Positions 1-5,717 of a stretch of 9,218 nucleotides of DNA are shown here, in pieces. The translations under genes and the position numbers were made by a program. Where the stretch lies: positions 1 to 9,218 of the forward strand of contig PADF01000036.1 in assembly GCA_002702945.1 (NCBI GenBank). Reading direction: 5' to 3'. How positions within the stretch are numbered: the first letter of the stretch is position 1; the number at the start of each line of letters is the position of its first letter. The notes beneath the pieces are model-generated. The model saw only the letters and a program-made list of their open reading frames with translations, did no database searches and had not been told where the DNA came from. Source of the stretch: Methanobacteriota archaeon. Lineage in GTDB: Archaea > Thermoplasmatota > Poseidoniia > Poseidoniales > Poseidoniaceae.

Positions 1-1521
1 GTTTTAGATGAAGATGATAATTGTCCATATGTTGCAAATCCTTCCCAATCTGACTTGGATAGTGACGGCTTTGGAGATGCATGTGACGAAGACGATGATA
101 GTGACGGAATTCTAGATGTCAATGACTTATGTTCGAAAGGTTTTACAAACTGGATTTCATCATCTACGAGTGATTTTGATTCAGATGGTTGTAAAGATTC
201 GGCTGAAGATTTTGATGATGATAACGACGATGTTACCGACTTAGATGATAATTGTCAGAAAGGAGAATTGGGCTGGCTGTCGAGTTCTATTAGTGATTAT
301 GATGGCGACGGATGCCGAGACTCAACAGAAGATTTAGACGATGACGGAGACCAAATTTGTGATGGAACAATCCAAGACTCAGTTTGTGAAATATCTTCGA
401 CTACTGAAGATTTATGCTTACAAAGTCGAATCGGATTTATTTCCTCATCATCCAGTGACTTTGACAGAGATGGATGTGAAGATATCTCTGAAGACGAAGA
501 TGATGATAATGATGGGTTTGATGACATTGTAGATTACTGCCCTAATGAGTATGGAACTAGTACACTAGATGCGCAGGGATGTATCGATTCAGATGGTGAT
601 AATTTTGCTGATGTCATCGATGCTTTCCCTCAAGAACCAACACAATGGTCTGATAGTGATGGAGATGGTTTTGGTGATGTGTTCCAAGGATTTGAAGGAG
701 ATTTCTGTATCAGTATTGCTGGTAGTTCATTCCAAGATAGAAATGGTTGCATAGATTCTGATGGCGATGGTTGGTCAAATCCAGACACAAATTGGCGAAT
801 ATTATCTGGTGCTGACGCGTTCCCTGATGATTCTTCACAACATGCAGATTCGGATTACGATGGATTTGGTGATAATATCGAAGGCTTCCAAGGAGACTCT
901 TGTCCAAACGAACGAGGAACTTCAACCATTGATGTATTTGGTTGTCTTGATTCTGACGACGATGGATGGTCTGATTCTAATGATGCATTCCCAGAAGAAT
1001 CATCACAATACTTAGATTCTGATGTTGACGGTTTTGGTGATAATTCAGAAGGTTTCCAGTTTGATTCATGCCCACAATTATTTGGAAATTCAACGACCCC
1101 TAGATTTGGTTGTTTAGATAATGATGGCGATGGCTGGGATAACACTGCGGATGCATTTATCGATGATAGTTCGGAATGGTTAGATTCAGATGGAGATGGA
1201 GTTGGTGATAATTCAGATGTATATCCATTTGATGCTTCACTCTCTAAGGAAGTTGATGAATCATCTAACTTCAACTTGGTAATTTTAGTCGTCGCAATAA
1301 TTTCGGTGCTGATCTTAGCATTATTTATCGTCAAGAAGCGCAGTAAACCTTTGGAGGTACATAATAAGCAATTTAATCATTTCTTGTCAGATATGCAACC
1401 CAACATTATTCCTTCGAGCATAGTAAAAACTCCTCCACAACTTCCACCAGAAGGACTACCTCCTGGATGGACCATGGAACAGTGGAACTATTATGGAGAA
1501 GATTATCTCCGTAACCGTTGA
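1..1521 (+). CDS. Secreted Asp-rich thrombospondin type 3-like repeat surface protein, C-terminal part (5' truncated by window edge)
   Basis: The frame is open from base 1 to a TGA at 1519-1521, giving 506 visible residues; the true start lies outside the window. Residues 1-43 are classical thrombospondin type 3 repeat (NCPYVANPSQ, then DSDG and GDAC). Three Cys-containing W-SSS-type repeats follow (residues about 44-179), then four GCxDSDGDGW...DAFP-type repeats (about 180-413). A single hydrophobic helix (about 423-445) is followed by KKRSK, so the topology is outside-to-inside with a cytoplasmic tail of about 60 residues. The tail is proline-rich and ends in PPGWTMEQWNYYGEDYL. The Asp/Asn/Gly-rich loops are expected to bind calcium and form a rigid stalk; disulfides are likely from regularly spaced Cys. 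The N-terminal functional domain is not visible, so the ligand or enzymatic role cannot be stated. The architecture is typical, from memory, of Marine Group II archaeal surface proteins. Confidence 0.9.
   Translation, partial: VLDEDDNCPYVANPSQSDLDSDGFGDACDEDDDSDGILDVNDLCSKGFTNWISSSTSDFDSDGCKDSAEDFDDDNDDVTDLDDNCQKGELGWLSSSISDYDGDGCRDSTEDLDDDGDQICDGTIQDSVCEISSTTEDLCLQSRIGFISSSSSDFDRDGCEDISEDEDDDNDGFDDIVDYCPNEYGTSTLDAQGCIDSDGDNFADVIDAFPQEPTQWSDSDGDGFGDVFQGFEGDFCISIAGSSFQDRNGCIDSDGDGWSNPDTNWRILSGADAFPDDSSQHADSDYDGFGDNIEGFQGDSCPNERGTSTIDVFGCLDSDDDGWSDSNDAFPEESSQYLDSDVDGFGDNSEGFQFDSCPQLFGNSTTPRFGCLDNDGDGWDNTADAFIDDSSEWLDSDGDGVGDNSDVYPFDASLSKEVDESSNFNLVILVVAIISVLILALFIVKKRSKPLEVHNKQFNHFLSDMQPNIIPSSIVKTPPQLPPEGLPPGWTMEQWNYYGEDYLRNR
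130..537 (+). repeat. Three protein-level repeats, C-x-x-G...W-SSS...DGC-x-D type
   Basis: Three coding repeats begin at Cys codons at 130, 253 and 415 (41, 54 and 41 residues). Each has Cys, an aromatic residue before SSS, then S-D-[FY]-D-x-D-G-C, then S-x-E-D-x-D-D-D. The middle copy carries an insertion of about 13 residues with an extra Cys pair. Similarity is at protein level; the DNA copies have diverged, which argues against recent duplication. Confidence 0.85.
538..1239 (+). repeat. Four protein-level repeats, GC-x-DSDGDGW...DAFP...DSDxDGFGDN type
   Basis: Four coding repeats start at Cys codons 538, 706, 901 and 1069 (56, 65, 56 and 57 residues). Each runs C....G.S..., GC[IL]DsDgDgW, an acidic turn, DAF, a short linker, DSDxDGfGD, then the G-F or Y-P-F end. 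Copy 2 has about 9 extra residues between the two acidic loops (PDTNWRILSGA region). The last copy ends in the variant DVYPFDAS immediately before the membrane segment. Confidence 0.85.
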
Positions 1522-1536
1522 TTCAGTCAATTGTTC

Positions 1537-1544
1537 TTTATACT
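1537..1544 (+). promoter_or_regulatory. Archaeal TATA box (TTTATACT) for the 86-residue ORF
   Basis: TTTATACT lies in the 43-base gap after the repeat protein and is centred about 25 bases before the ATG at 1565. Archaeal TATA boxes sit about 26 bases before the transcription start, so transcription would begin at or next to the ATG, giving a leaderless mRNA. No Shine-Dalgarno sequence is seen before this ATG, which agrees. There is no experimental support. Confidence 0.55.
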
Positions 1545-1564
1545 AAATTTGCCTAGGCTAATTG

Positions 1565-1825
1565 ATGAATAGACTTCTAGCTAGGCTATCCAATTTTTGG
1601 TTATGTACTGGAAGGTTATATGACATTGGCATCTCACTAGTAGTTTCTTCACTTGCCTCATTGGTTCTACAAATTTCATCAATGCTTCAATTCGGACTTA
1701 TTTTTGTTATATGCTGGGTTTTGTTAGAATTATTTTGGTATTCAGTTGGATTTTTTGGATTTACAATGATGAAAAATCCGATGATAAAGAAACATTTTCT
1801 TGGTGGAGATTTTAGAAAAAAATGA
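1565..1825 (+). CDS. Small two-helix membrane protein of unknown function
   Basis: This 86-residue ORF starts at ATG 1565; an in-frame TTG one codon upstream is ignored because the ATG fits a leaderless start behind the TATA box at 1537. It has an N-terminal basic, aromatic segment (residues 1-20, several Arg), two adjoining hydrophobic stretches (about 21-42 and 43-68), and a basic C-terminus (IKKHF and RKK). Positive charge on both ends suggests a helical hairpin with both termini in the cytoplasm. I do not recognise the family. It follows the surface repeat protein in the same direction but appears to have its own promoter. The 3' end runs into an AT-only hairpin shared with the convergent minus-strand unit. 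It is probably real, because the promoter placement and membrane pattern agree, but it is too short to be certain. Confidence 0.6.
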   Translation: MNRLLARLSNFWLCTGRLYDIGISLVVSSLASLVLQISSMLQFGLIFVICWVLLELFWYSVGFFGFTMMKNPMIKKHFLGGDFRKK

Positions 1826-1850
1826 TTCATTAATTAACCATTTAATTAAT
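1816..1850 (-). terminator. AT-only hairpin plus T tract between convergent units
   Basis: Bases 1829-1837 and 1842-1850 form a perfect 9-bp inverted repeat (ATTAATTAA / TTAATTAAT) around a 4-base loop. Read on the minus strand it is followed by seven T (complement of A7 at 1816-1822). This sits exactly between the ends of the + ORF (1825) and the - ORF (1856). A U tract alone is enough for archaeal termination; the hairpin may be incidental because its stem has no G/C pairs. Confidence 0.45.
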
Positions 1851-1855
1851 TCTAA

Positions 1856-2059
1856 TCACTTAATGAAATCCATTTCCCAAAAAAACAAAAACTCAATCCC
1901 TAAAATGAATAATAGAGCAATAAAGCATAATACAAGGACAATGCCTAAACTTTTGATTGCTCCACTTGCTGTTACAGGCTCAATATCCATCTCTCTAGTC
2001 ATAAAGTCACCATATTTCTCTCTAGTTTCTAGTAAATCAATGATGTCCCGACAAAACAC
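1856..2059 (-). CDS. Putative small single-helix membrane protein, start uncertain
   Basis: This is a 67-residue reading frame if it starts at GTG 2057-2059, or 48 residues if it starts at ATG 2000-2002. The ATG is preceded by GGTGA at 2007-2011, four bases away, a good match to the archaeal anti-Shine-Dalgarno sequence. The C-terminal half is one strongly hydrophobic helix (SLGIVLVLCFIALLFILGI) followed by an aromatic, acidic end. Upstream of the helix is a charged segment (LLETREKYGDF, MTREMD). It begins 30 bases downstream of the tRNA-Asn gene and ends in the shared AT-rich terminator region, so it could be expressed by read-through from the tRNA/deoA side. I do not recognise the family. 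The uninterrupted helix with flanking charges favours a real gene, but the short length leaves doubt. Confidence 0.45.
   Translation of the reverse strand: MFCRDIIDLLETREKYGDFMTREMDIEPVTASGAIKSLGIVLVLCFIALLFILGIEFLFFWEMDFIK
2007..2011 (-). promoter_or_regulatory. Shine-Dalgarno-like GGTGA before internal ATG 2002
   Basis: Read on the minus strand, GGTGA is followed by CTTT and then ATG. It complements the archaeal 16S 3' end (CACCU) and favours the shorter 48-residue start of the small membrane ORF over the GTG at 2059. The spacing of four bases is on the short side. Confidence 0.35.
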
Positions 2060-2089
2060 AAAATTTGTGCTTTGGTATAGAAATATTAT

Positions 2090-2165
2090 TGGCGCCGATT
2101 ATGGGGTTCGAACCCATGACCTTGGGATTAACAGTCCCACGCTCCACCAGCTAAGCTAAATCGGC
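2090..2165 (-). tRNA. tRNA-Asn (anticodon GTT), CCA encoded
   Basis: The minus strand folds as a complete cloverleaf. The acceptor stem GCCGATT/AATCGGC has 7 perfect pairs. The D arm is GCTT/GAGC with an AGCTGGTG loop, and the anticodon arm is TGGGA-CTGTTAA-TCCCA with anticodon GTT. The variable loop is AGGTC and the T arm is ATGGG-TTCGAAC-CCCAT. Position 73 is G, the usual discriminator for Asn, and CCA follows directly (2092-2090). No intron is present. It lies 49 bases downstream of deoA on the same strand; I see no convincing separate TATA box in that gap, so either the promoter is weak or it overlaps the end of deoA. Confidence 0.96.
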
Positions 2166-2214
2166 ATCGTGGCCGAGTAACCACTCCTTTATGACGACTT
2201 CGGATAATTTGAAA

Positions 2215-3537
2215 TTAAGAAATCACTGAAATCAGCCTTGATGTTTGCTCAGGCTTTTGATTAACAATTTCTAATGAGTTACTTAACTTGAAGAAATCAT
2301 CTTCTGTTAATTGCTCATTATGATGGAAAACTAACCAGTTTTGATCTTCAGTTATCGCTTGACCTTGTTCTATTAAAATTTCAAAACCAATTTCTGGGAT
2401 TATCTCATCCTCGATTGTAAATCTTCCAGCACCGTGAGCTCTAGCAATCTCTGCTAGAGTCATTGAATTTATTGAACCAACATAACCAGATTTGGAGGAT
2501 TTTAATGTTGTAGTATTTTTTGACGTTGGTAACACATTTCTAGGATCTTCAATCAAGGCTTCTGCAATATCTATTTCGACACCTTGTGAGGTACACATTT
2601 GTTTGAAGTAATCCAATGCAGAACCATCATCAAGAACTTGTTCAATCATTTTTTTAGCATCCTGTTCATTTGGATATAAACCACTTTGAACCAATAGTGA
2701 ACAGGCCTGGATAACTACTAATTCTCTAGTATCAGATGAGCCATTTCCTTGTAAAACCTCTATACTGCCAATTACTTCTAGTGAATTACCAACATATTTT
2801 CCAATCGGAAAGTCCATTCGAGTTATTTGGGCAACCGTATTAATTCCTAATCCCTTGGCTGCACCAACCATTGATTTAGCCAATACTTCGGCATCATTTC
2901 GAGTTTTCATAAATGCAGCAGAACCACACTTTACATCTAATACCAGTGAACCCAATCCTTCAGCAGCTTTTTTAGAAATAATGGATGCAGTTATTAGAGG
3001 AATGCTATCAATAGTTTCAGTAACATCTCTTATTGCGTAGAGCAGTCCATCTGCTGGAGCAATTGAATCATTTTGTGCTGCAATACAGCAGCCAATTTCG
3101 AGAACCTGTTTTTGCATCTGCTCGGGAGAAAGTAAACAATTGAATCCAGGTATGGATTCCAATTTATCGATTGTCCCACCAGTATGTCCTAGCCCTCTTC
3201 CAGCAAGCATTGGTACTTTCATCCCACATGCAGCAAGGGCTGGCGCCAGCATCAATGACATTTTGTCTCCAACCCCTCCAGTACTATGCTTATCGACAAC
3301 CAATCGATTGTCAGACCAATCAAGCATAGCACCCGATTCCATCATTTCTCTAGTCAAGACAGTAGTCTCTTCGACTGAAATACCATTACTATGCACGGCC
3401 TTTAACCATTTTTCGATAGATGTGATAGGAATTGAATGCGAAGCAACATCTCTTACGAATTGTGCTAATAAGTCAAGATTCATTCGTTGATTTGATTCAA
3501 CTGATGTGATTAAATCCTCAACTTCTTGTTGATTCAT
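2215..3537 (-). CDS. deoA: Thymidine phosphorylase (DeoA type, 440 residues)
   Basis: Catalyses thymidine + phosphate to thymine + 2-deoxyribose-1-phosphate in the cytoplasm (pyrimidine nucleoside salvage and catabolism). From ATG 3537 it is 440 residues, the same length as E. coli DeoA. Domains in order are: N-terminal helical (about 1-65), the alpha/beta phosphate-binding domain with DKHSTGGVGDK (82-92), GRGLGHTGGTIDKLESIPGF (113-132), R170 in YAIRDVT, PLITASIISKK (180-190), and the C-terminal pyrimidine nucleoside phosphorylase domain (about 340-410). The catalytic set seen in E. coli (H85, R171, S186, K190) appears here as H84, R170, S185 and K189. It lacks the N-terminal extension of archaeal AMP phosphorylases (about 500 residues), so it is the bacterial/animal form. 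An earlier in-frame start at 3627 is rejected because it would run 89 bases into the dioxygenase gene. One base separates this ATG from the dioxygenase stop, implying translational coupling. Confidence 0.93.
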   Translation of the reverse strand: MNQQEVEDLITSVESNQRMNLDLLAQFVRDVASHSIPITSIEKWLKAVHSNGISVEETTVLTREMMESGAMLDWSDNRLVVDKHSTGGVGDKMSLMLAPALAACGMKVPMLAGRGLGHTGGTIDKLESIPGFNCLLSPEQMQKQVLEIGCCIAAQNDSIAPADGLLYAIRDVTETIDSIPLITASIISKKAAEGLGSLVLDVKCGSAAFMKTRNDAEVLAKSMVGAAKGLGINTVAQITRMDFPIGKYVGNSLEVIGSIEVLQGNGSSDTRELVVIQACSLLVQSGLYPNEQDAKKMIEQVLDDGSALDYFKQMCTSQGVEIDIAEALIEDPRNVLPTSKNTTTLKSSKSGYVGSINSMTLAEIARAHGAGRFTIEDEIIPEIGFEILIEQGQAITEDQNWLVFHHNEQLTEDDFFKLSNSLEIVNQKPEQTSRLISVIS

Positions 3538-3538
3538 T

Positions 3539-4498
3539 TTAATCATCACTTTTTGCAAGCCCAATTTCGACCAGTCTCTGGTGAAGATAATCTCCTGCGG
3601 ATATGGATTGATACTTTGAATCCCCACCAGTCATCTCTATGAATTCTGGTCTAGGTGTCAAATCAATTTGATTTCTAGGATGTACGAACATTGGCATTGA
3701 AAATCTTCTTTCTGATTTAGAACTTGGATTAACTACTCGATGAGTTGTCGATTTGAATAATCCATTGGTGAGATTTTGAATCATGTCTCCTGAATCAACA
3801 ATGATATATCTAGCATCTCCTTCAACCTTAATCCAACTTCCATCATGGTCCATAACCTCGAGACCGTCAGCAGTGGCAGTAACTAGTAAAGTAATGAAAT
3901 TGATATCTTCGTGGGCTGCAGAACGAACTGCACCAGGAGTTACATTTTCACCTAGTGGTGGATAATGAATAATTCTCATAATTGTATTACCTTCTTCAGT
4001 CATCTCTCCTAACCAATCTTTATCCTTACCTAAGTAAAGACTACATGCAGATAAAAGGTTCAATGAGAGACTTTCCATTTGATTATATAGGTCATCGATG
4101 GTTTCTTGAAATTGAGGAACAGTATCATTTGGCCAGATATTGGTTGGGTAATTTGGTATTTTTTCTTCACTTTTGTGACTTCGACCAGTTTGCCAAAATT
4201 CCTTCAAGTCTGGAGCCGGGTTATCTTTTGCATGTTCAACTCCAAATGCAGTGTATCCTCTTTGATGTGAAATGTTAGGTTGCAGGTAGTTACTTTTGCT
4301 CGACTGATCAAGACTGAAAAATTCATCTCCACGCTGGTAAGATTTTTCAATCAATTCGATAGGTATGCCATGGTTTTCAAGAGCGAAAAATCCGATATCT
4401 TTGAGTGAATCACCTACTTTCGATACAAATTTTTCACGTCTATTTGGATCTTTAGATAGAAAGTCACCAAAATCAATCACTGGAATACTACGCGTCAT
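3539..4498 (-). CDS. Isopenicillin N synthase-family Fe(II)/2-oxoglutarate-dependent dioxygenase
   Basis: A 319-residue cytoplasmic enzyme expected to couple 2-oxoglutarate decarboxylation to hydroxylation or other oxidation of an unknown small substrate. The start is typical of the family (SIPVIDF at residues 4-10), followed by GFFALENHGIP (36-46) in the N-terminal DIOX_N region. The double-stranded beta-helix core carries the metal triad H196-x-D198 (AAHEDINFITLL) and H253 (STTHRVVNP). R265-x-S267 (RRFSMP) is the 2-oxoglutarate carboxylate site. Y179-P-P is also conserved. All iron and cosubstrate residues are present, so it should be active. The HEDIN variant is, from memory, typical of a bacterial subgroup of unassigned IPNS-like oxygenases rather than the plant HTD[FY]G type. 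It ends one base before the deoA start, so a role in thymidine or thymine metabolism is plausible (the superfamily includes fungal thymine 7-hydroxylase), but substrate cannot be read from sequence. It lies 72 bases downstream of the SMR gene. Confidence 0.88.
   Translation of the reverse strand: MTRSIPVIDFGDFLSKDPNRREKFVSKVGDSLKDIGFFALENHGIPIELIEKSYQRGDEFFSLDQSSKSNYLQPNISHQRGYTAFGVEHAKDNPAPDLKEFWQTGRSHKSEEKIPNYPTNIWPNDTVPQFQETIDDLYNQMESLSLNLLSACSLYLGKDKDWLGEMTEEGNTIMRIIHYPPLGENVTPGAVRSAAHEDINFITLLVTATADGLEVMDHDGSWIKVEGDARYIIVDSGDMIQNLTNGLFKSTTHRVVNPSSKSERRFSMPMFVHPRNQIDLTPRPEFIEMTGGDSKYQSISAGDYLHQRLVEIGLAKSDD
3546..3549 (-). promoter_or_regulatory. Shine-Dalgarno-like GTGA deciding the deoA start
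   Basis: GTGA on the minus strand lies 8 bases before ATG 3537, inside the last codons of the dioxygenase gene. It supports ATG 3537 over the in-frame ATG at 3546, which itself overlaps this site and has no comparable motif upstream. Confidence 0.4.
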
Positions 4499-4570
4499 GT
4501 TATCAAATAGGGGAAATACCCACAGTGTTTCAATTCTACCCTCAAAAAATCAACTATGTACCGATTTCAG

Positions 4571-4903
4571 TTATTCTACTGAGGCATCACTGTATAATCT
4601 TAAAACTACAACTCCTGCTATGATTAATCCCATTCCAATATATGAGGCGGTGTCAAGTTTCTGATCAAAGAAAATCACCGAAACAATAGCGATTGCAGCA
4701 ATACCTACGCCAGACCAAATCGCATAAACCACTCCAATTGGAATTGTTTCTAAAGTTAGTGAAAGGAAATAAAATGCAGCGCTATATCCGACTAATACAA
4801 TTATAGAAGGCCAAAGTTTAGTGAATCCTTCTGTTGATTTGAGGAAAGAAGTTCCAATAACCTCAGATAAAATTGCTAAAATAAGATAAATCCAATTTGA
4901 CAT
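4571..4903 (-). CDS. EmrE-like small multidrug resistance (SMR) transporter
   Basis: A proton-coupled exporter of cationic, lipophilic compounds in the cytoplasmic membrane, expected to act as a dimer. From ATG 4903 it is 110 residues, exactly the length of E. coli EmrE and alignable without gaps. The essential proton/substrate carboxylate is E14 (SEVIGT), with Y60 and W63 in YAIWSGVG. Gly residues G90 and G97 of the fourth-helix dimer interface are also at the same positions. Four helices lie at about 4-21, 34-52, 58-77 and 86-103. A TTG nine bases upstream could extend the frame by three residues, but ATG gives perfect registration with EmrE. It follows the BI-1-like gene by 11 bases and is probably in the same transcript. 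A guanidinium or osmolyte-type SMR is the alternative, but the sequence is closer to the EmrE/Qac branch. EmrE-like SMRs seem unusual in this presumed archaeal background, suggesting transfer from bacteria. Confidence 0.93.
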   Translation of the reverse strand: MSNWIYLILAILSEVIGTSFLKSTEGFTKLWPSIIVLVGYSAAFYFLSLTLETIPIGVVYAIWSGVGIAAIAIVSVIFFDQKLDTASYIGMGLIIAGVVVLRLYSDASVE

Positions 4904-4914
4904 ATCTCTCAAAA

Positions 4915-5664
4915 TTAGTCTCTAATCTTTGAAAGAAGGCGGACCATTTCAATGTAAATCCAAATAATTGTTACCAGTACACCAAATGCTCCCCACCATT
5001 CAGCATTCTTTGGCGCATTCCATTTTACCCCTGATTCGATAAATCCAAAATCTGAGATTAAACTCAAAGCAGCGACGCACAAGATGAAAACAGTAATTCC
5101 AATACCAATAGGTCCCGATGTGTGCAGATATGGAACTTCAAATGGAGTGAACAACGTGAAAACTATTGATAATGCATACATTAGCATTATCGATGCAACG
5201 AGACTGCCAATTACTTTGTTAAATGTAGGTGTTGCTTTAATCACTCTTGATGAGTAAATTACAAGCATAGAACCTGTTATGAAAATAGTTCCAAATCCTG
5301 CCTGAATAATGATGCCTTGATAAGTTAACTCGAACAATAACGAAATAGATCCAACAAACATACCCATAAGTACAGCATAAATTGTCATAAGAGTGGCTGG
5401 TTTTTCAGGTCTCATAAATCCAAGAATAAGTGCAACTACAATTCCACCAAGCATTCCACCCCAAGTCAATCCAGAAACAACAGACGCATTACCAGAGGCT
5501 ATCGCATCTAGTGAAACATAAATTGAAAGAAGCGCAGATACAGCAACTACGCCAATAAGGTATGATAATTTAATTATCGTTCCTTGGAAAGTCATTGTAT
5601 TCTGGCCAGTTATATTCGACCAAAAATTCTGGGTCATGATAGGATTACTAGTGGTATAACGCAT
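4915..5664 (-). CDS. YccA/Bax inhibitor-1-family integral membrane protein
   Basis: A 249-residue membrane protein starting at ATG 5664 with the characteristic N-terminal TSNP (residues 5-8), then a T-[FV]-Q-G-T-like segment (25-29). Seven hydrophobic segments follow: about 31-50, 64-84, 91-112, 118-137, 151-172, 185-205 and 222-245. The C-terminal region contains SDFGFIESGV (204-213), the NAPK-x-x-EWW turn, and an IWIYIEMVRLLSK end, typical of the uncharacterised YccA-type branch of Bax inhibitor-1 proteins (COG4760-like). The superfamily includes calcium-leak channels with conserved Asp residues, but this branch has no established function. An in-frame TTG 36 bases upstream is rejected because the family begins at or just before TSNP. 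It starts 53 bases downstream of the giant PLD protein; I see no clear TATA box in the gap, so it may be read through from upstream or use a promoter in the PLD 3' end. Confidence 0.88.
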   Translation of the reverse strand: MRYTTSNPIMTQNFWSNITGQNTMTFQGTIIKLSYLIGVVAVSALLSIYVSLDAIASGNASVVSGLTWGGMLGGIVVALILGFMRPEKPATLMTIYAVLMGMFVGSISLLFELTYQGIIIQAGFGTIFITGSMLVIYSSRVIKATPTFNKVIGSLVASIMLMYALSIVFTLFTPFEVPYLHTSGPIGIGITVFILCVAALSLISDFGFIESGVKWNAPKNAEWWGAFGVLVTIIWIYIEMVRLLSKIRD

Positions 5665-5717
5665 CTTTATCAAACCGGCTAACAAGAGGACCTTTGTCAA
5701 ACTTACGCAGAATTGTA

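Noticed and set aside
130..1239. CRISPR-like or mobile-element-like repetition in the left part.
   Set aside because: The repetition is protein-coding, in frame and degenerate at DNA level, with no constant spacers or identical repeats and no cas, transposase or integrase gene in the window.
855..1334. A 159-residue minus-strand open frame inside the repeat protein, rich in Ser and Pro.
   Set aside because: It is the antisense shadow of GAT/TCA-rich Asp-Ser repeats. Its apparent repeats only mirror the sense repeats, and there is no promoter or ribosome binding site. The smaller Ser-rich frame at 297-527 is rejected for the same reason.
2057..2069. 13-base palindrome CACAAAATTTGTG just downstream of the tRNA.
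   Set aside because: It has almost no loop, only six pairs and is AT-rich. It is at the GTG start of a small ORF, but with one copy and no known operator match I cannot call it regulatory.
1800..2159. A 119-residue plus-strand open frame from the end of the 86-residue ORF through the tRNA.
   Set aside because: It overlaps the antisense of a perfect tRNA-Asn cloverleaf and of a helix-coding ORF, and the encoded protein is low-complexity and polar.
3140..3490. A 116-residue plus-strand open frame opposite deoA.
   Set aside because: It lies entirely antisense to the conserved catalytic region of deoA, and its composition follows from that codon use.
4499..4570. Separate promoter for the dioxygenase in the 72-base gap after the SMR gene.
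   Set aside because: No good TATA-like sequence lies 22-30 bases before ATG 4498. The AT-rich TATTTGATA is only about 10 bases away, too close for an archaeal TATA box driving a leaderless start.
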